Origin: Croceibacterium mercuriale
GTDB lineage: Bacteria; Pseudomonadota; Alphaproteobacteria; Sphingomonadales; Sphingomonadaceae
Direction: 5' to 3'
Assembly (NCBI RefSeq): GCF_000802385.1
Contig: NZ_JTDN01000002.1
Span: 372,001-436,000, forward strand
Length of the DNA stretch: 64,000 nt
Positions within the stretch are counted from its first letter, which is position 1; every line of letters begins with the position of its first letter. The notes under the pieces are model-generated. The model was not told the DNA's origin and did not search any database. It saw nothing but the letters and a program-made list of their open reading frames with translations. Shown here one piece after another: positions 24,732-33,652 of the stretch. The translations under genes were made by a program, and so were the position numbers.

Positions 24732-25879
24732 ACCCGCTCGGTCCCCTCGATCCAGCCGCCGCCCAGCACCCGGTCACCGGCATACAGCACCGCCGCCTGC
24801 CCCGGCGCCACGCCATGTTCGGGCGCGTGAAAGCGGATGGTCACCGCCGCACCGTCGCCCAGCGGCCCCTGCAGCGTGACCGGCACAGGCTTGGCCATCG
24901 ACCGCACCTTGGCGTGGAATGGCTGGTCGGGCGTGGCGGCGGGCAGCGGGCCGATCCGTACCGTATCCTCCAGCCGCGCGGCGCCGACTGCCAGCAATCG
25001 CCGCGGCCCCACGCGCACTTCGGCGCGGGCGGCGTCGATCCCAACCACATAGAGGGGTTCCGGCTGGCCGCCGATCTCCAGCCCGCGGCGCTGGCCCACG
25101 GTGAAGTGGATCACGCCCTCGTGCCGGCCCAGCGGTTCGCCCGTCTCGGCATGGACGATCGCGCCGGGCGCCACGCCTTCGGGCCGCACCTTCGTCACCA
25201 CCCGGGCATAATCGCCGTCGGGCACGAAGCAGATATCCTGGCTGTCGGGCTTGCCCGCCACGGCCAGTCGCATCTCCTCCGCCATGCGCCGCACCTCGGC
25301 CTTGGGCAGATCGCCCAGCGGGAAGCGCAGGAAGACCAGCTGCTCCGCCGTGGTGCCGTACAGGAAATAGGACTGGTCGCGCGCCGGATCGGCCGCGCGG
25401 TATAGTTCAGGCCCGGCGGCGCCCATCACCCGGCGCACATAATGACCGGTCGCCAGGCAATCGGCCCCCAGTTCGCGCGCCATGGTCAGCAGGTCGGTGA
25501 ACTTGGGCCCCATGTTGCAGCGGATGCAGGGGATCGGCGTGCGCCCGGTCAGGTAATCGTCGGCGAAGCGTTCCACGACCTGCTCGCGGAAGGAGCTTTC
25601 GTGATCGAACACGTAATGCGCGATGCCCAGCCGGTCGGCCACGGCGCGCGCATCGCGGATGTCGTCGCCCGCGCAGCAGGCGCCCTTGCGCCCGGTGGCG
25701 GCGCCGTGATCGTACAGCTGCAGGGTGATGCCGACCACCTCCGCCCCCGTCGCCGCGGCCAGACCCGCCACAACGGAGCTGTCCACCCCGCCCGACATCG
25801 CCACCACGATGCGGCATCGGGCGGGCTCGCGCGGCAGGTCGAACAGGCGTGCAGCATCGGGGGCCAGAAGGGTCGTCAT
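24728..25879 (-). CDS. mnmA: tRNA 2-thiouridine(34) synthase
   Basis: A 383-residue cytosolic enzyme that adenylates and thiolates U34 of Lys, Glu and Gln tRNAs. The PP-loop '[17 protein letters not shown]' is near residue 27. The two catalytic cysteines are in '[14 protein letters not shown]' and '[15 protein letters not shown]', and '[12 protein letters not shown]' and '[13 protein letters not shown]' are conserved family blocks. The ATG at 25879 is preferred over one at 25894. The gene is divergent from sciP, with 225 bases between. Confidence 0.95.
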   Translation of the reverse strand: MTTLLAPDAARLFDLPREPARCRIVVAMSGGVDSSVVAGLAAATGAEVVGITLQLYDHGAATGRKGACCAGDDIRDARAVADRLGIAHYVFDHESSFREQVVERFADDYLTGRTPIPCIRCNMGPKFTDLLTMARELGADCLATGHYVRRVMGAAGPELYRAADPARDQSYFLYGTTAEQLVFLRFPLGDLPKAEVRRMAEEMRLAVAGKPDSQDICFVPDGDYARVVTKVRPEGVAPGAIVHAETGEPLGRHEGVIHFTVGQRRGLEIGGQPEPLYVVGIDAARAEVRVGPRRLLAVGAARLEDTVRIGPLPAATPDQPFHAKVRSMAKPVPVTLQGPLGDGAAVTIRFHAPEHGVAPGQAAVLYAGDRVLGGGWIEGTERV

Positions 25880-25927
25880 GATGCCCGGCCCCATACAGCA
25901 ACGGGCCGTGTTTGGCCACGGCGGCGC

Positions 25928-26031
25928 TTAACCCTCTGTTTGCCAAAGCCGGCGTAGCACCGGGCGGATGATCGCCGGAGAACCAGCAGGCAGGCCGAAC
26001 GGGGGTGCCGTTCCCCAACGCGCCGTTAACC
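25928..26031 (+). promoter_or_regulatory. Two CtrA-type TTAACC half-sites upstream of sciP
   Basis: TTAACC occurs at 25928-25933 and 26026-26031 in the 225-base intergenic region before sciP; these are half-sites of the alphaproteobacterial CtrA box TTAA-N7-TTAA. Full boxes are not seen, so binding is a suggestion from motif and context. Confidence 0.35.
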
Positions 26032-26104
26032 CAAGCCCTTCAGCCCGCGCCAAGGGGCCTGCGCCCATGTTGCCCGCCGCAACAGGAACGAGAGGTCGGA
26101 ATCG

Positions 26105-26449
26105 ATGAAGACGGAGGCGGGTACCCGGGTCGGCGGCGGCAGCAGCGATGGCGAACGGGCGGCGGGCGATACCGCCCCGTCCGTGATCGGCCCGCTGGGC
26201 CTGCCCATGACCGTGGCGGACCTGCCCCCGCCCGACACCACCCGCTGGGTGATCCGGCGCAAGGCGGAAGTGGTCGCTGCGGTGAATGGCGGGCTGCTGA
26301 CGATCGAGCAGGTGCTGGACCGTTATGGCCTCACGCTGGAGGAGTTTGCCGGCTGGCAGCGCGGTTTCGACCGGTCGGGAATGCGCGGCCTGCGGGTGAC
26401 CCGGATCAAGCATTATCGCGATCAATATCAACGCCAGCTGCGCTACTGA
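26105..26449 (+). CDS. sciP: CtrA inhibitor SciP (DUF1153)
   Basis: A 114-residue protein whose 'VIGPLGLPMTVADLPPPDTTRWVIRRKAEVVAAVNGGLLTIEQVLDRYGLTLEEFAGWQRGFDRSG' block is the diagnostic DUF1153/SciP domain with its helix-turn-helix. In Caulobacter SciP binds CtrA and DNA and blocks CtrA-dependent transcription in G1; the role here is by family. The N-terminal 30 residues are Gly/Ser-rich and variable. Two CtrA half-sites lie upstream, consistent with the known feedback of CtrA on sciP. Confidence 0.93.
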   Translation: MKTEAGTRVGGGSSDGERAAGDTAPSVIGPLGLPMTVADLPPPDTTRWVIRRKAEVVAAVNGGLLTIEQVLDRYGLTLEEFAGWQRGFDRSGMRGLRVTRIKHYRDQYQRQLRY

Positions 26450-26572
26450 ACAGCCCGTCTTCCGCCCGTCGCGGCTCAGGCTCCGCCGGTCGCGGGGAAC
26501 GCATGGAGCAAGCCTCCGTTTGTCGCCTGTATGAAGCCCCTGCGCCGCAGGGGAAGAACAAGGAGACAGGGC

Positions 26573-26839
26573 ATGGGTTGGATTGTTGCTATCATCGTCG
26601 GCGGTGTCGCGGGCTGGCTGGCCAGCATGGTCATGAACCGTGATGCGTCCATGGGGATCTTCTGGAACATCGTCGTCGGCATCATCGGCGCGCTGATCGG
26701 CAACGTGCTGGCCGGCGCCCTGTTCGGCGTGGAAGGCACCATCCAGACCTTCAACATCACCGGGTTCATCATCGCCATCGTCGGCGCCATCGTGCTGCTG
26801 GCGATCGTCAACCTGGTCCAGCGCGGCCGGGTGCGCTAA
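26573..26839 (+). CDS. GlsB/YeaQ/YmgE-family stress-response membrane protein
   Basis: An 88-residue transglycosylase-associated-type membrane protein with three glycine-zipper helices: 'MGWIVAIIVGGVAGWLASMVM', 'NIVVGIIGALIGNVLAGALFG' and 'NITGFIIAIVGAIVLLAIVNLVQR'. GGAG lies eight bases before the ATG at 26573; an upstream in-frame ATG at 26531 would add an unsupported basic leader. Members are small inner-membrane proteins induced by envelope or general stress, of unknown mechanism. A strong terminator follows. Confidence 0.88.
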   Translation: MGWIVAIIVGGVAGWLASMVMNRDASMGIFWNIVVGIIGALIGNVLAGALFGVEGTIQTFNITGFIIAIVGAIVLLAIVNLVQRGRVR

Positions 26840-26890
26840 CACACGGTTCGGCCGATCCGGCCCGGCCTGTCCGGGCGGATGCCGAAGTTT

Positions 26891-26923
26891 GGGCGGGGCG
26901 CCAGTGGCGACCCCGCCCTTTTT
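26891..26923 (+). terminator. Intrinsic terminator after the GlsB/YeaQ gene
   Basis: Perfect eight-base arms GGGCGGGG (26891-26898) and CCCCGCCC (26911-26918), with an inner CGCC-AGT-GGCG stem, followed by five T residues (26919-26923). Confidence 0.9.
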
Positions 26924-27090
26924 GTTGCGCCCGGCCGGCACGTGCCGGCACAAGCGTTCGTCGGACGTGGTGGGGCCTTGATGGAAGGTGCATTGCTACA
27001 AGTTGCGGAGGTGACTACACCCGCGACCTTGGCAATGGCCCGTGGCGACCCGCATGGCCGGGCCACCGGCAAAGCCGTTGCAAGAGGCTG

Positions 27091-28380
27091 ATGGCGCAGA
27101 TGAGATACGAACCCAGGCCGCAGGAATTTGGCGCGGCGGCAGATCCGGTCCTGCAAGGATCGCCGCGCGATCCGGGCGTGATCGGCGGAGATGATGGCGC
27201 GCCGGTTGTCGCGGAAGACGATGACGTCCGCGCGCGCCGCATCCGTCGTCGCCTGCTGATCGCGGGCGGCGCGATCGTCGCCCTGCTGGCGGCGCTTGTC
27301 TTCCTGCTCAACCATGGCGGGGCAAATACGGACTTCGCGCCGCAGGACGTGGCGCAGTCCGTCACCGTGATCTCCCCCGGCCGCAGTTCCGTCGCCGGCA
27401 CCATTACCGCCACCGGCACCCTCGCCGCCCGCCGCCCCATGCCGGTCGGCGTCGTGGGCGAAGGCGGCAATGTCGTGTCCATCCCCGTGGAAGCGGGCGA
27501 CTGGGTGCGTCAGGGGCAGGTGCTGGCGGTGATCGACCGCTCGGTGCAGACGGAGCAGGCGCGCAGCCTGCAGGCCCAGATCGACGTGGCACAGGCCGAT
27601 CTGCGGCTGGCGCAGTCCAACCTGGAACGCGCCAACCTGCTGGTCGATCGCGGCTTCATCAGCCAGGCCAATATCGACCAGCTGACCGCCACCCGCGATG
27701 CTTCCCGCGCACAGGTGCGCGTGGCGCAGGCGCAATATCGTGAAGCGCAGGCGCGCAACGCCCGGCTGAACATCGTGGCCCCGGCCGCCGGCCTGGTGCT
27801 GGCCCGCAACGTCGAACTGGGGCAGGTGGTCAGCGGCGGGGCGGAGGCCCTGTTCACCATCGCCCGCGGTGGCGAGATGGAAGTGCTGGCGCGGCTGGGC
27901 GAGGGCGAACTGGCGCAGATGCGCGCAGGCGTGCCCGCCGAAGTCTCGCCGGTGGGCACGCAGGAACGCTTCACCGGACAGGTGTGGCAGGTCTCGCCGA
28001 TCATCGACCAGACCAACCGGCAGGGCACCGCGCGCATCGCGCTGGACTATGACGAGGCGCTGCGCCCCGGCGGCTTTGCCACCGTCCGCATCAATGCCGG
28101 GGCGCTGGTCGCCCCGCTGCTGCCGGAAAGCGCGATCCAGACCGCGCCCGATGGCAGCAGCTTCGTCTATGTGGTGGGTCGCGACGACAAGGTCGCCCGC
28201 CGCCCGGTCCGGCTGGGGACGGTGACAGGCCAGGGCATCGCCATCGCCGAAGGGCTGGACGGCAGCGAACGGATCGTGCTGCGCGCCGGCGGTTTCCTCA
28301 GCGAAGGCGACACCGTGCGCCCGGTGCTGCAACGTCCCGCCGCTCCGCGGCCCGCCGCGGCCCCGCAGCCGGCCAGCTGA
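27091..28380 (+). CDS. RND efflux periplasmic adaptor, second system
   Basis: A 429-residue membrane fusion protein with a hydrophobic anchor 'LLIAGGAIVALLAALVFLLNHGG' near residue 60 and a charged cytosolic N-terminus. The lipoyl/barrel-sandwich halves ('VVSIPVEAGDWVRQGQVLAVIDRSVQ' and 'IVAPAAGLVLARNVELGQVVSGG') bracket a short helical hairpin. It differs from the first adaptor and resembles the MdtA/HlyD-type partners of two-gene RND systems. The pump gene starts 13 bases downstream. No outer-membrane factor is encoded here, so one must be shared. Confidence 0.93.
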   Translation: MAQMRYEPRPQEFGAAADPVLQGSPRDPGVIGGDDGAPVVAEDDDVRARRIRRRLLIAGGAIVALLAALVFLLNHGGANTDFAPQDVAQSVTVISPGRSSVAGTITATGTLAARRPMPVGVVGEGGNVVSIPVEAGDWVRQGQVLAVIDRSVQTEQARSLQAQIDVAQADLRLAQSNLERANLLVDRGFISQANIDQLTATRDASRAQVRVAQAQYREAQARNARLNIVAPAAGLVLARNVELGQVVSGGAEALFTIARGGEMEVLARLGEGELAQMRAGVPAEVSPVGTQERFTGQVWQVSPIIDQTNRQGTARIALDYDEALRPGGFATVRINAGALVAPLLPESAIQTAPDGSSFVYVVGRDDKVARRPVRLGTVTGQGIAIAEGLDGSERIVLRAGGFLSEGDTVRPVLQRPAAPRPAAAPQPAS

Positions 28381-28393
28381 GGCATTTCCACCC

Positions 28394-31300
28394 ATGGGCT
28401 TCCGCAACATCTCCGCCTGGTCGATCCGCAATCCGCTGGTCCCGATCCTGGCCTTCATGGGCCTGATGCTGGCGGGCATCGTCGCCTTCATGTCCATGGA
28501 CGTGCAGAACAACCCGGACATCGAACTGCCGGTGGTGATCAGCGTCATCAGCCAGCCGGGCGCCGCCCCGACGGAAATCGAGAACCAGATCACGCAGCGG
28601 GTCGAGGCCGCGGTGCAGACGCTGGACGGGGTGGAGAACATCTATTCCACCGCGGAGGAGGGCGCCAGCGTCACCTCCATCGAGTTCGCGCTCGGCACCG
28701 ACATCGCCCAGGCCGTGAACGAGGTGAAGGCCAATATCGACCAGATCCGTGGCGAGCTGCCCGACGGGATTCTGGAACCGCAGATCTACCGCCAGCAGAC
28801 CAGCAGCGAGCCGATCGTGTTCTTCGGCGTCGCGGCCGACGACATGACGATCGAGCAGCTGTCCTGGTTCATCGACGATACCGTGACCAAGCGGCTGCTG
28901 ACCGTGCCGGGCCTGGCGGAGGTCAGCCGCAATGGCGGCGTCGACCGCGAGATCCTGGTGATCCTGGATCCGCAACGGCTGCAGGGGCTGGGCGTCACCG
29001 CATCGCAGGTCAATGCCGCGCTGCGTCAGCTGAACCTCAACGCCGCCGGTGGCGAGGCCGAGATCGCCGGATCGCGCCAGTCGGTGCGCGTGCTTGGCAA
29101 TGCGCAGGACGTGTTCGAACTCTCGCAGACGCAGATCGCGCTGGGTGACGGGCGTACCGTCAAGCTGTCGGACATCGCCCGCGTCAGCGATGCCTATGGC
29201 GAGATCAGCAGCCTGGCCAAGATCAACGGCCGGCAGGTCGTCACCTTCGGCATCACCCGTGCGCGCGGCGAATCCGACGTGTCCGTCTATGATGGCGCGG
29301 CGGAGGTGCTGAAGGCGCTGCAGACCGAAAATCCCGGCATCCGCTTCACCCGCCTGTTCACCGAAGTCGACTACACCCGCCAGCAATATGACAGCTCCAT
29401 CAACGCCATGATCGAAGGCGCGGTGCTGGCGGTGATCGTGGTCCTGATCTTCCTGCGCGACTGGCGCGCCACGGTGATCGCGGCGCTGGCCATTCCGCTT
29501 TCGGCCATCCCGACCTTCTGGTTCATGGACATGCTCGGGTTCACACTGAACAGCCTGTCCCTGCTCGCCCTGGGCCTGGTGGCCGGCGTGCTGGTGGATG
29601 ATGCGATCGTGGAGATCGAGAACATCGTGCGCCACATGCGCATGGGCAAGAGCGCGTTCCAGGCCAGCATCGACGCGGCGGACGAGATCGGGCTGGCGGT
29701 GGTCGCCACCACCATGTCGATCGTCGCGGTGTTCCTGCCGGTCGGCCTGATGCCGGGCATCGCCGGACAGTTCTTCAAGAATTTCGGGCTGACGGTGGTC
29801 GTGTCCGTGCTGATCTCGCTGCTGGTCGCGCGCATGATCACGCCGATGATCGCGGCCTATTTCCTGAAGGCGGAAGGCCATGCCGAACATGGCGGCGGCC
29901 GCTGGATGGACGTGTACATGCGGGCCCTCGCCTGGTCGATCGACCGCACGAGCGCGGACCGGCGGCTGCGTGCGCTGGGCCCGACGGGCGAGTTCCACCG
30001 CCGCTGGTTGCCGATCGCGGCCCTGCTGTTCGGCCTGGTCGGCCTGGCCTTCCTGGCCGGGGCCGGGGCGGTGATCGGCGGCGCGGTCGCCGCCGCGCCG
30101 GGGCTGGTGGACATGAAGGCGTGGGTCGGCCTGTTCGGCTTCCTGCCGGATGTCCTGGCGCGGACGCTGGCCTTTGTCGTGCTGATCGCGGGCCTGGGGC
30201 TGCTGCTGGCAGCGGCGGGCCTCGCCGGCTGGCTGGCGGCGCGGCTGATGCTGCTGGGCACCGACATGTTGGCGCGTATGTTCGGTCACGGCTTCCGCGA
30301 CTGGTATCTCCACCGTCGCGGGCGCTTCGGCGCGCGGATGATGGATCACCGGGTGTGGATGATCGGCACCGGCGCCGCCGCGCTGGTGATGACCGGATTG
30401 CTGGGGATGAACCTGCCGTCGCAGTTCTTCCCAAATTCCGACAGCGACTTCTCCCGCATCAGCGTGACGATGGTGCCCGGCACCACACTGCGCCAGACCG
30501 AATCGGTGATCGATTCAATCGCCAACCGGATGCGGGAAGAGCCCGAAGTGCTGCTGGCGATGGGCATCGTGCGCGAAGGCGAAGGCTCCGTGCGGCTGGT
30601 GTTCCGGGAGGACCGGGCGCGTACCAGCCTGGAGTTCGAGCGGGAACTGGCCCCGGCGCTGCAGCAGTTCCCCGATGCGCGCGTCAACTTCCAGGATCCG
30701 CAGGGCGGCGGCGGTGGTGGCAGCGGACGGGCGATCAACGTGATGCTGTCCGGCTCCGACACGACCGTGCTGGAACAGGCCGCCGCCAAGCTGGCCGAAC
30801 AGATGCGCGGCGTGCCGGGCGTGATCGCCCCGCGGGTGGAGGCGGACCTGCAGCGCCCCGAACTGATCGTCACCCCGCGGGAGGATCTGGCCGCCAGCCT
30901 GGGCGTCACCACCAGCGCGCTGAGCCAGGCGATCCGCATCGCCACGCTGGGCGATATCGACCAGAACGCCGCCCGCTTCAGCCTGTCGAACCGGCAGGTG
31001 CCGATCCGGGTGCGGCTGAACGAGACCGACCGGCGCGACATCAGCAACATCCGGAACCTGCCCGTGCCAACCGCCGGCGGCGGGTCGGTGCCGCTGGAAC
31101 GCGTGGCCGACATCTCCTTCGGCGCCGGACCAACCGCGATCGAGCGCGTCAACCAGGACCGCCGCGTCTTCGTCAGCGCCGACATCGCGCCCGGCTTTGC
31201 CAGCGGTGACGTGAAGCCGGTGATCGATCGCCTGCCGATCATGCAGAACCTGCCGACCGGCGTGTCCAACGCGCCCGTCGGATCGGACGAATGGCAGGCG

Positions 31301-31888
31301 GACATGATCAGCAACTTCGCCATCGCGCTGGTCAGCGGCATCCTGCTGGTCTTCGCGGTGCTCGTGCTGCTGTATCGCCGGCTGGTGTCCCCGCTGGTCA
31401 ACATGGCGTCGCTGGCCCTGGCGCCGCTGGGCGGGCTGCTGCTGCTGACCGCGATCGGCCAGCCGATGAGCCTGCCGGTGTTCATCGGCATGCTGATGCT
31501 GTTCGGCATCGTGGGCAAGAACTCCATCCTGCTGATCGACTTCGCGATCGAGGAGATGGAGGCCGGCGGCGACAAGCAGGCGGCGATCATGGAAGCCGGG
31601 CACAAGCGTGCGCAGCCGATCATCATGACCACCGTGGCGATGACCGCGGGCATGATCCCCACCGCCCTGTCGCTGGGCGGCGACGGCGCGTGGCGTGCGC
31701 CGATGGGCACGGTGGTGATCGGCGGCCTGCTGCTGTCCACCCTGCTGACGCTGATCATCGTGCCGGCCGGCTTCAGCCTGGCGGACGGGCTGGAGAAGCG
31801 GCTGGGGCCGTGGATGCGCAACCGCTTCCTCACTTACAGTCCCGGCGACGACACCGCCGCCGGCCGGGCGGCGCAACCTGCGGAATAG
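28394..31888 (+). CDS. RND efflux pump with extra membrane insertion (HAE1 family)
   Basis: An 1164-residue AcrB-type pump, about 100 residues longer than usual. Core features are intact: 'MGFRNISAWSIRNPLVPILAFMGLMLAGIVAF', the transmembrane-4 'GVLVDDAIVEIENIV' aspartates, and C-terminal 'GKNSILLIDFAIEEMEAGGDKQAAIMEAGHKRAQPIIMTT'. Between residues about 495 and 648, where AcrB has a short linker joining its two halves, this protein carries extra hydrophobic stretches (coding 30004-30107 and 30121-30264) that could add two or three membrane helices. A Gly-rich 'GGGGGSGR' loop lies in the second porter half. It pairs with the upstream adaptor. Confidence 0.92.
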   Translation: MGFRNISAWSIRNPLVPILAFMGLMLAGIVAFMSMDVQNNPDIELPVVISVISQPGAAPTEIENQITQRVEAAVQTLDGVENIYSTAEEGASVTSIEFALGTDIAQAVNEVKANIDQIRGELPDGILEPQIYRQQTSSEPIVFFGVAADDMTIEQLSWFIDDTVTKRLLTVPGLAEVSRNGGVDREILVILDPQRLQGLGVTASQVNAALRQLNLNAAGGEAEIAGSRQSVRVLGNAQDVFELSQTQIALGDGRTVKLSDIARVSDAYGEISSLAKINGRQVVTFGITRARGESDVSVYDGAAEVLKALQTENPGIRFTRLFTEVDYTRQQYDSSINAMIEGAVLAVIVVLIFLRDWRATVIAALAIPLSAIPTFWFMDMLGFTLNSLSLLALGLVAGVLVDDAIVEIENIVRHMRMGKSAFQASIDAADEIGLAVVATTMSIVAVFLPVGLMPGIAGQFFKNFGLTVVVSVLISLLVARMITPMIAAYFLKAEGHAEHGGGRWMDVYMRALAWSIDRTSADRRLRALGPTGEFHRRWLPIAALLFGLVGLAFLAGAGAVIGGAVAAAPGLVDMKAWVGLFGFLPDVLARTLAFVVLIAGLGLLLAAAGLAGWLAARLMLLGTDMLARMFGHGFRDWYLHRRGRFGARMMDHRVWMIGTGAAALVMTGLLGMNLPSQFFPNSDSDFSRISVTMVPGTTLRQTESVIDSIANRMREEPEVLLAMGIVREGEGSVRLVFREDRARTSLEFERELAPALQQFPDARVNFQDPQGGGGGGSGRAINVMLSGSDTTVLEQAAAKLAEQMRGVPGVIAPRVEADLQRPELIVTPREDLAASLGVTTSALSQAIRIATLGDIDQNAARFSLSNRQVPIRVRLNETDRRDISNIRNLPVPTAGGGSVPLERVADISFGAGPTAIERVNQDRRVFVSADIAPGFASGDVKPVIDRLPIMQNLPTGVSNAPVGSDEWQADMISNFAIALVSGILLVFAVLVLLYRRLVSPLVNMASLALAPLGGLLLLTAIGQPMSLPVFIGMLMLFGIVGKNSILLIDFAIEEMEAGGDKQAAIMEAGHKRAQPIIMTTVAMTAGMIPTALSLGGDGAWRAPMGTVVIGGLLLSTLLTLIIVPAGFSLADGLEKRLGPWMRNRFLTYSPGDDTAAGRAAQPAE

Positions 31889-31916
31889 CCCCCTGCCCGC
31901 CGATCGCGCCCGCCGG

Positions 31917-33125
31917 ATGCGCGCTACCGCCACCGCCCTGCTGGTGGCGATGGCGGGCTTGTTCGCGCTTGCCCATCTGATGGAACGGGCGGGTGGCCAT
32001 CCCGCCTGGGGCTGGCTGTCCGCCTTTGCCGAGGCGGCGATGGTGGGCGGCCTGGCGGACTGGTTCGCGGTCACCGCGCTGTTCCGCCATCCGCTGGGCC
32101 TGCCGATCCCGCACACCGCGATCATCCCGCGCAACAAGGATCGCATCGCCGACACGATGGCGGGCTTCCTGCGCACCAATTTCCTGACCCCTGCGGTGAT
32201 CGCCCGCCGGCTGCACGGCGCCAATCCGGCGCGGATGCTGGGCGAGTTCCTGCAGCGCCCCCGGGCGGAACGTGGCGCGGGCCTGCGTGCCGGCGTGGCC
32301 GGGCTGCTGGCCGACGTGCTGGAATCGCTCGACCCACAGGCACTGGGCGAGCAGGTACGGCATGTGCTGGCGAAGCAGGCCGGGCGGCTGGAACTGTCGC
32401 CGATGATCGGCCACGCGCTGGGCGCGATGATCGCCGGGGGGCGCCACCGGCCGCTGATGGACATGCTGATCCGCTGGCTGGGCGGCGTGCTGGAAGGGAA
32501 CGAGGCCCTGGTGCGGCGCATGGTCAGCGACCGGGCCGGGTCGGTGATCCGCTGGACCGGGCTGGACGAGAAGCTGGGCAGCAGCGTGGTCGACGGGCTG
32601 TACCGGATGCTGGCCGAACTGCTGATCGATCCCGACCACCCCTTGCGTGCCAAGGTGGATGACAGCCTGGCGAAGCTGGCGCACGACCTGGTGCACGATC
32701 CCGCCACCCGGGCGAAGGTGGAGGCGGCCAAGGCGCGCGTCCTGGCCAATCCGGCGGCGGCCGAATGGTGGATGGGCGTGTGGGAGCGGCTGCGCACCGG
32801 CCTGATCGCCGCCGCGCGGGACCCGGCCGGCAGCGGTTCGCTCGACACCACCCTGGCCGAACTGGGCCGCGGCCTGAGCGAGGACCCCCGGCTGCAGCTG
32901 CAGGTCAACCGGTTCGCCCGGCGCACAGCGGTGGGTGTGGCCAGCCGCTATGGCGGGGGCATCGTCGCGCTGGTGTCCGACACGGTGAAGCGCTGGGACG
33001 CCAACACCGTGACCGCGCGGATCGAGGGCGCGGTGGGCCGCGACCTGCAGTTCATCCGCATCAACGGCACGCTGGTGGGCGGGCTGGTCGGCCTGACGCT
33101 GCACGCGATCACGCAGGCGCTGTGA
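31917..33125 (+). CDS. DUF445-family membrane protein
   Basis: A 402-residue protein beginning with a transmembrane helix ('ALLVAMAGLFALAHLM') and the conserved 'AFAEAAMVGGLADWFAVTALFRHPLGLPIPHTAIIPRNKDRIADTMAGFLRTNFL' block, which defines DUF445. A long amphipathic helical region follows and a final hydrophobic segment 'INGTLVGGLVGLTLHAI' closes the protein. The function of the family is unknown; membrane association with a large coiled cytosolic or periplasmic part is evident. It starts 28 bases after the RND pump and may be read through from it. Confidence 0.87.
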   Translation: MRATATALLVAMAGLFALAHLMERAGGHPAWGWLSAFAEAAMVGGLADWFAVTALFRHPLGLPIPHTAIIPRNKDRIADTMAGFLRTNFLTPAVIARRLHGANPARMLGEFLQRPRAERGAGLRAGVAGLLADVLESLDPQALGEQVRHVLAKQAGRLELSPMIGHALGAMIAGGRHRPLMDMLIRWLGGVLEGNEALVRRMVSDRAGSVIRWTGLDEKLGSSVVDGLYRMLAELLIDPDHPLRAKVDDSLAKLAHDLVHDPATRAKVEAAKARVLANPAAAEWWMGVWERLRTGLIAAARDPAGSGSLDTTLAELGRGLSEDPRLQLQVNRFARRTAVGVASRYGGGIVALVSDTVKRWDANTVTARIEGAVGRDLQFIRINGTLVGGLVGLTLHAITQAL

Positions 33126-33133
33126 CGGGCGGC

Positions 33134-33643
33134 ATGACCCGCCTGACGACCGCACGGCTGGTGCTGGACGTCCCGGCCGCCGCCGACCTGCCGGGGCTGA
33201 TGGAGATCGTCTCCGACCCGGAAACGACCCGCCATCTGGGCGGAGTGCAGAGCCCGCCCGAGCAGTTCACCCGGCTGCTGCGCAATGCCGGCAGCTGGCC
33301 GCTCTATGGCTATGGCGGGTTTGCCGTGCGGCTGCGCGACGGCGGCGAACTGATCGGGCAGGTGGGCGTGTTCCATGCCTGGCGCGGGCTGGGCCCGGAT
33401 GCGGACAACATGCCCGAAGCCGGCTGGATCCTGGGCCAGCGGCACACCGGCCGCGGCCTGGCGCGGGAGGCCGCGCAGGTGGTGCTGGAGTGGTTCGACG
33501 CCGCGCATGGCCCACGGCCGATCGTGGCGCTGATCGACCCCGACAACCTTCCATCGCTGGCGCTGGCGGCACGGCTGGGCTTCGTGCCGGTGCGGGAGAC
33601 GCTGCTGGGTGAGGCGCCGGTGCGAGTGCTGCGGCGGGGATAG
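33134..33643 (+). CDS. GNAT acetyltransferase, RimJ/RimL type
   Basis: A 169-residue acetyltransferase starting 'TRLTTARLVLDVPAAADLPGLMEIVSDPETTRHLGG', the typical RimL-like N-terminus. The acetyl-CoA loop region is 'EAGWILGQRHTGRGLAREAAQVVLEWF' and 'ALIDPDNLPSLALAARLGFVPV' is the C-terminal core. Acceptors in this group include N-terminal amines of ribosomal proteins and small molecules; none is assigned. A GTG at 33122 overlaps the stop of the DUF445 gene (GTGA) and is an alternative coupled start. Confidence 0.86.
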   Translation: MTRLTTARLVLDVPAAADLPGLMEIVSDPETTRHLGGVQSPPEQFTRLLRNAGSWPLYGYGGFAVRLRDGGELIGQVGVFHAWRGLGPDADNMPEAGWILGQRHTGRGLAREAAQVVLEWFDAAHGPRPIVALIDPDNLPSLALAARLGFVPVRETLLGEAPVRVLRRG

Positions 33644-33652
33644 CTCTCGCTC

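Noticed and set aside
28298-30349. A 683-residue minus-strand frame in the second RND pump.
   Set aside because: Antisense shadow with His/Asp/Gln-rich composition; the plus-strand pump is unambiguous.
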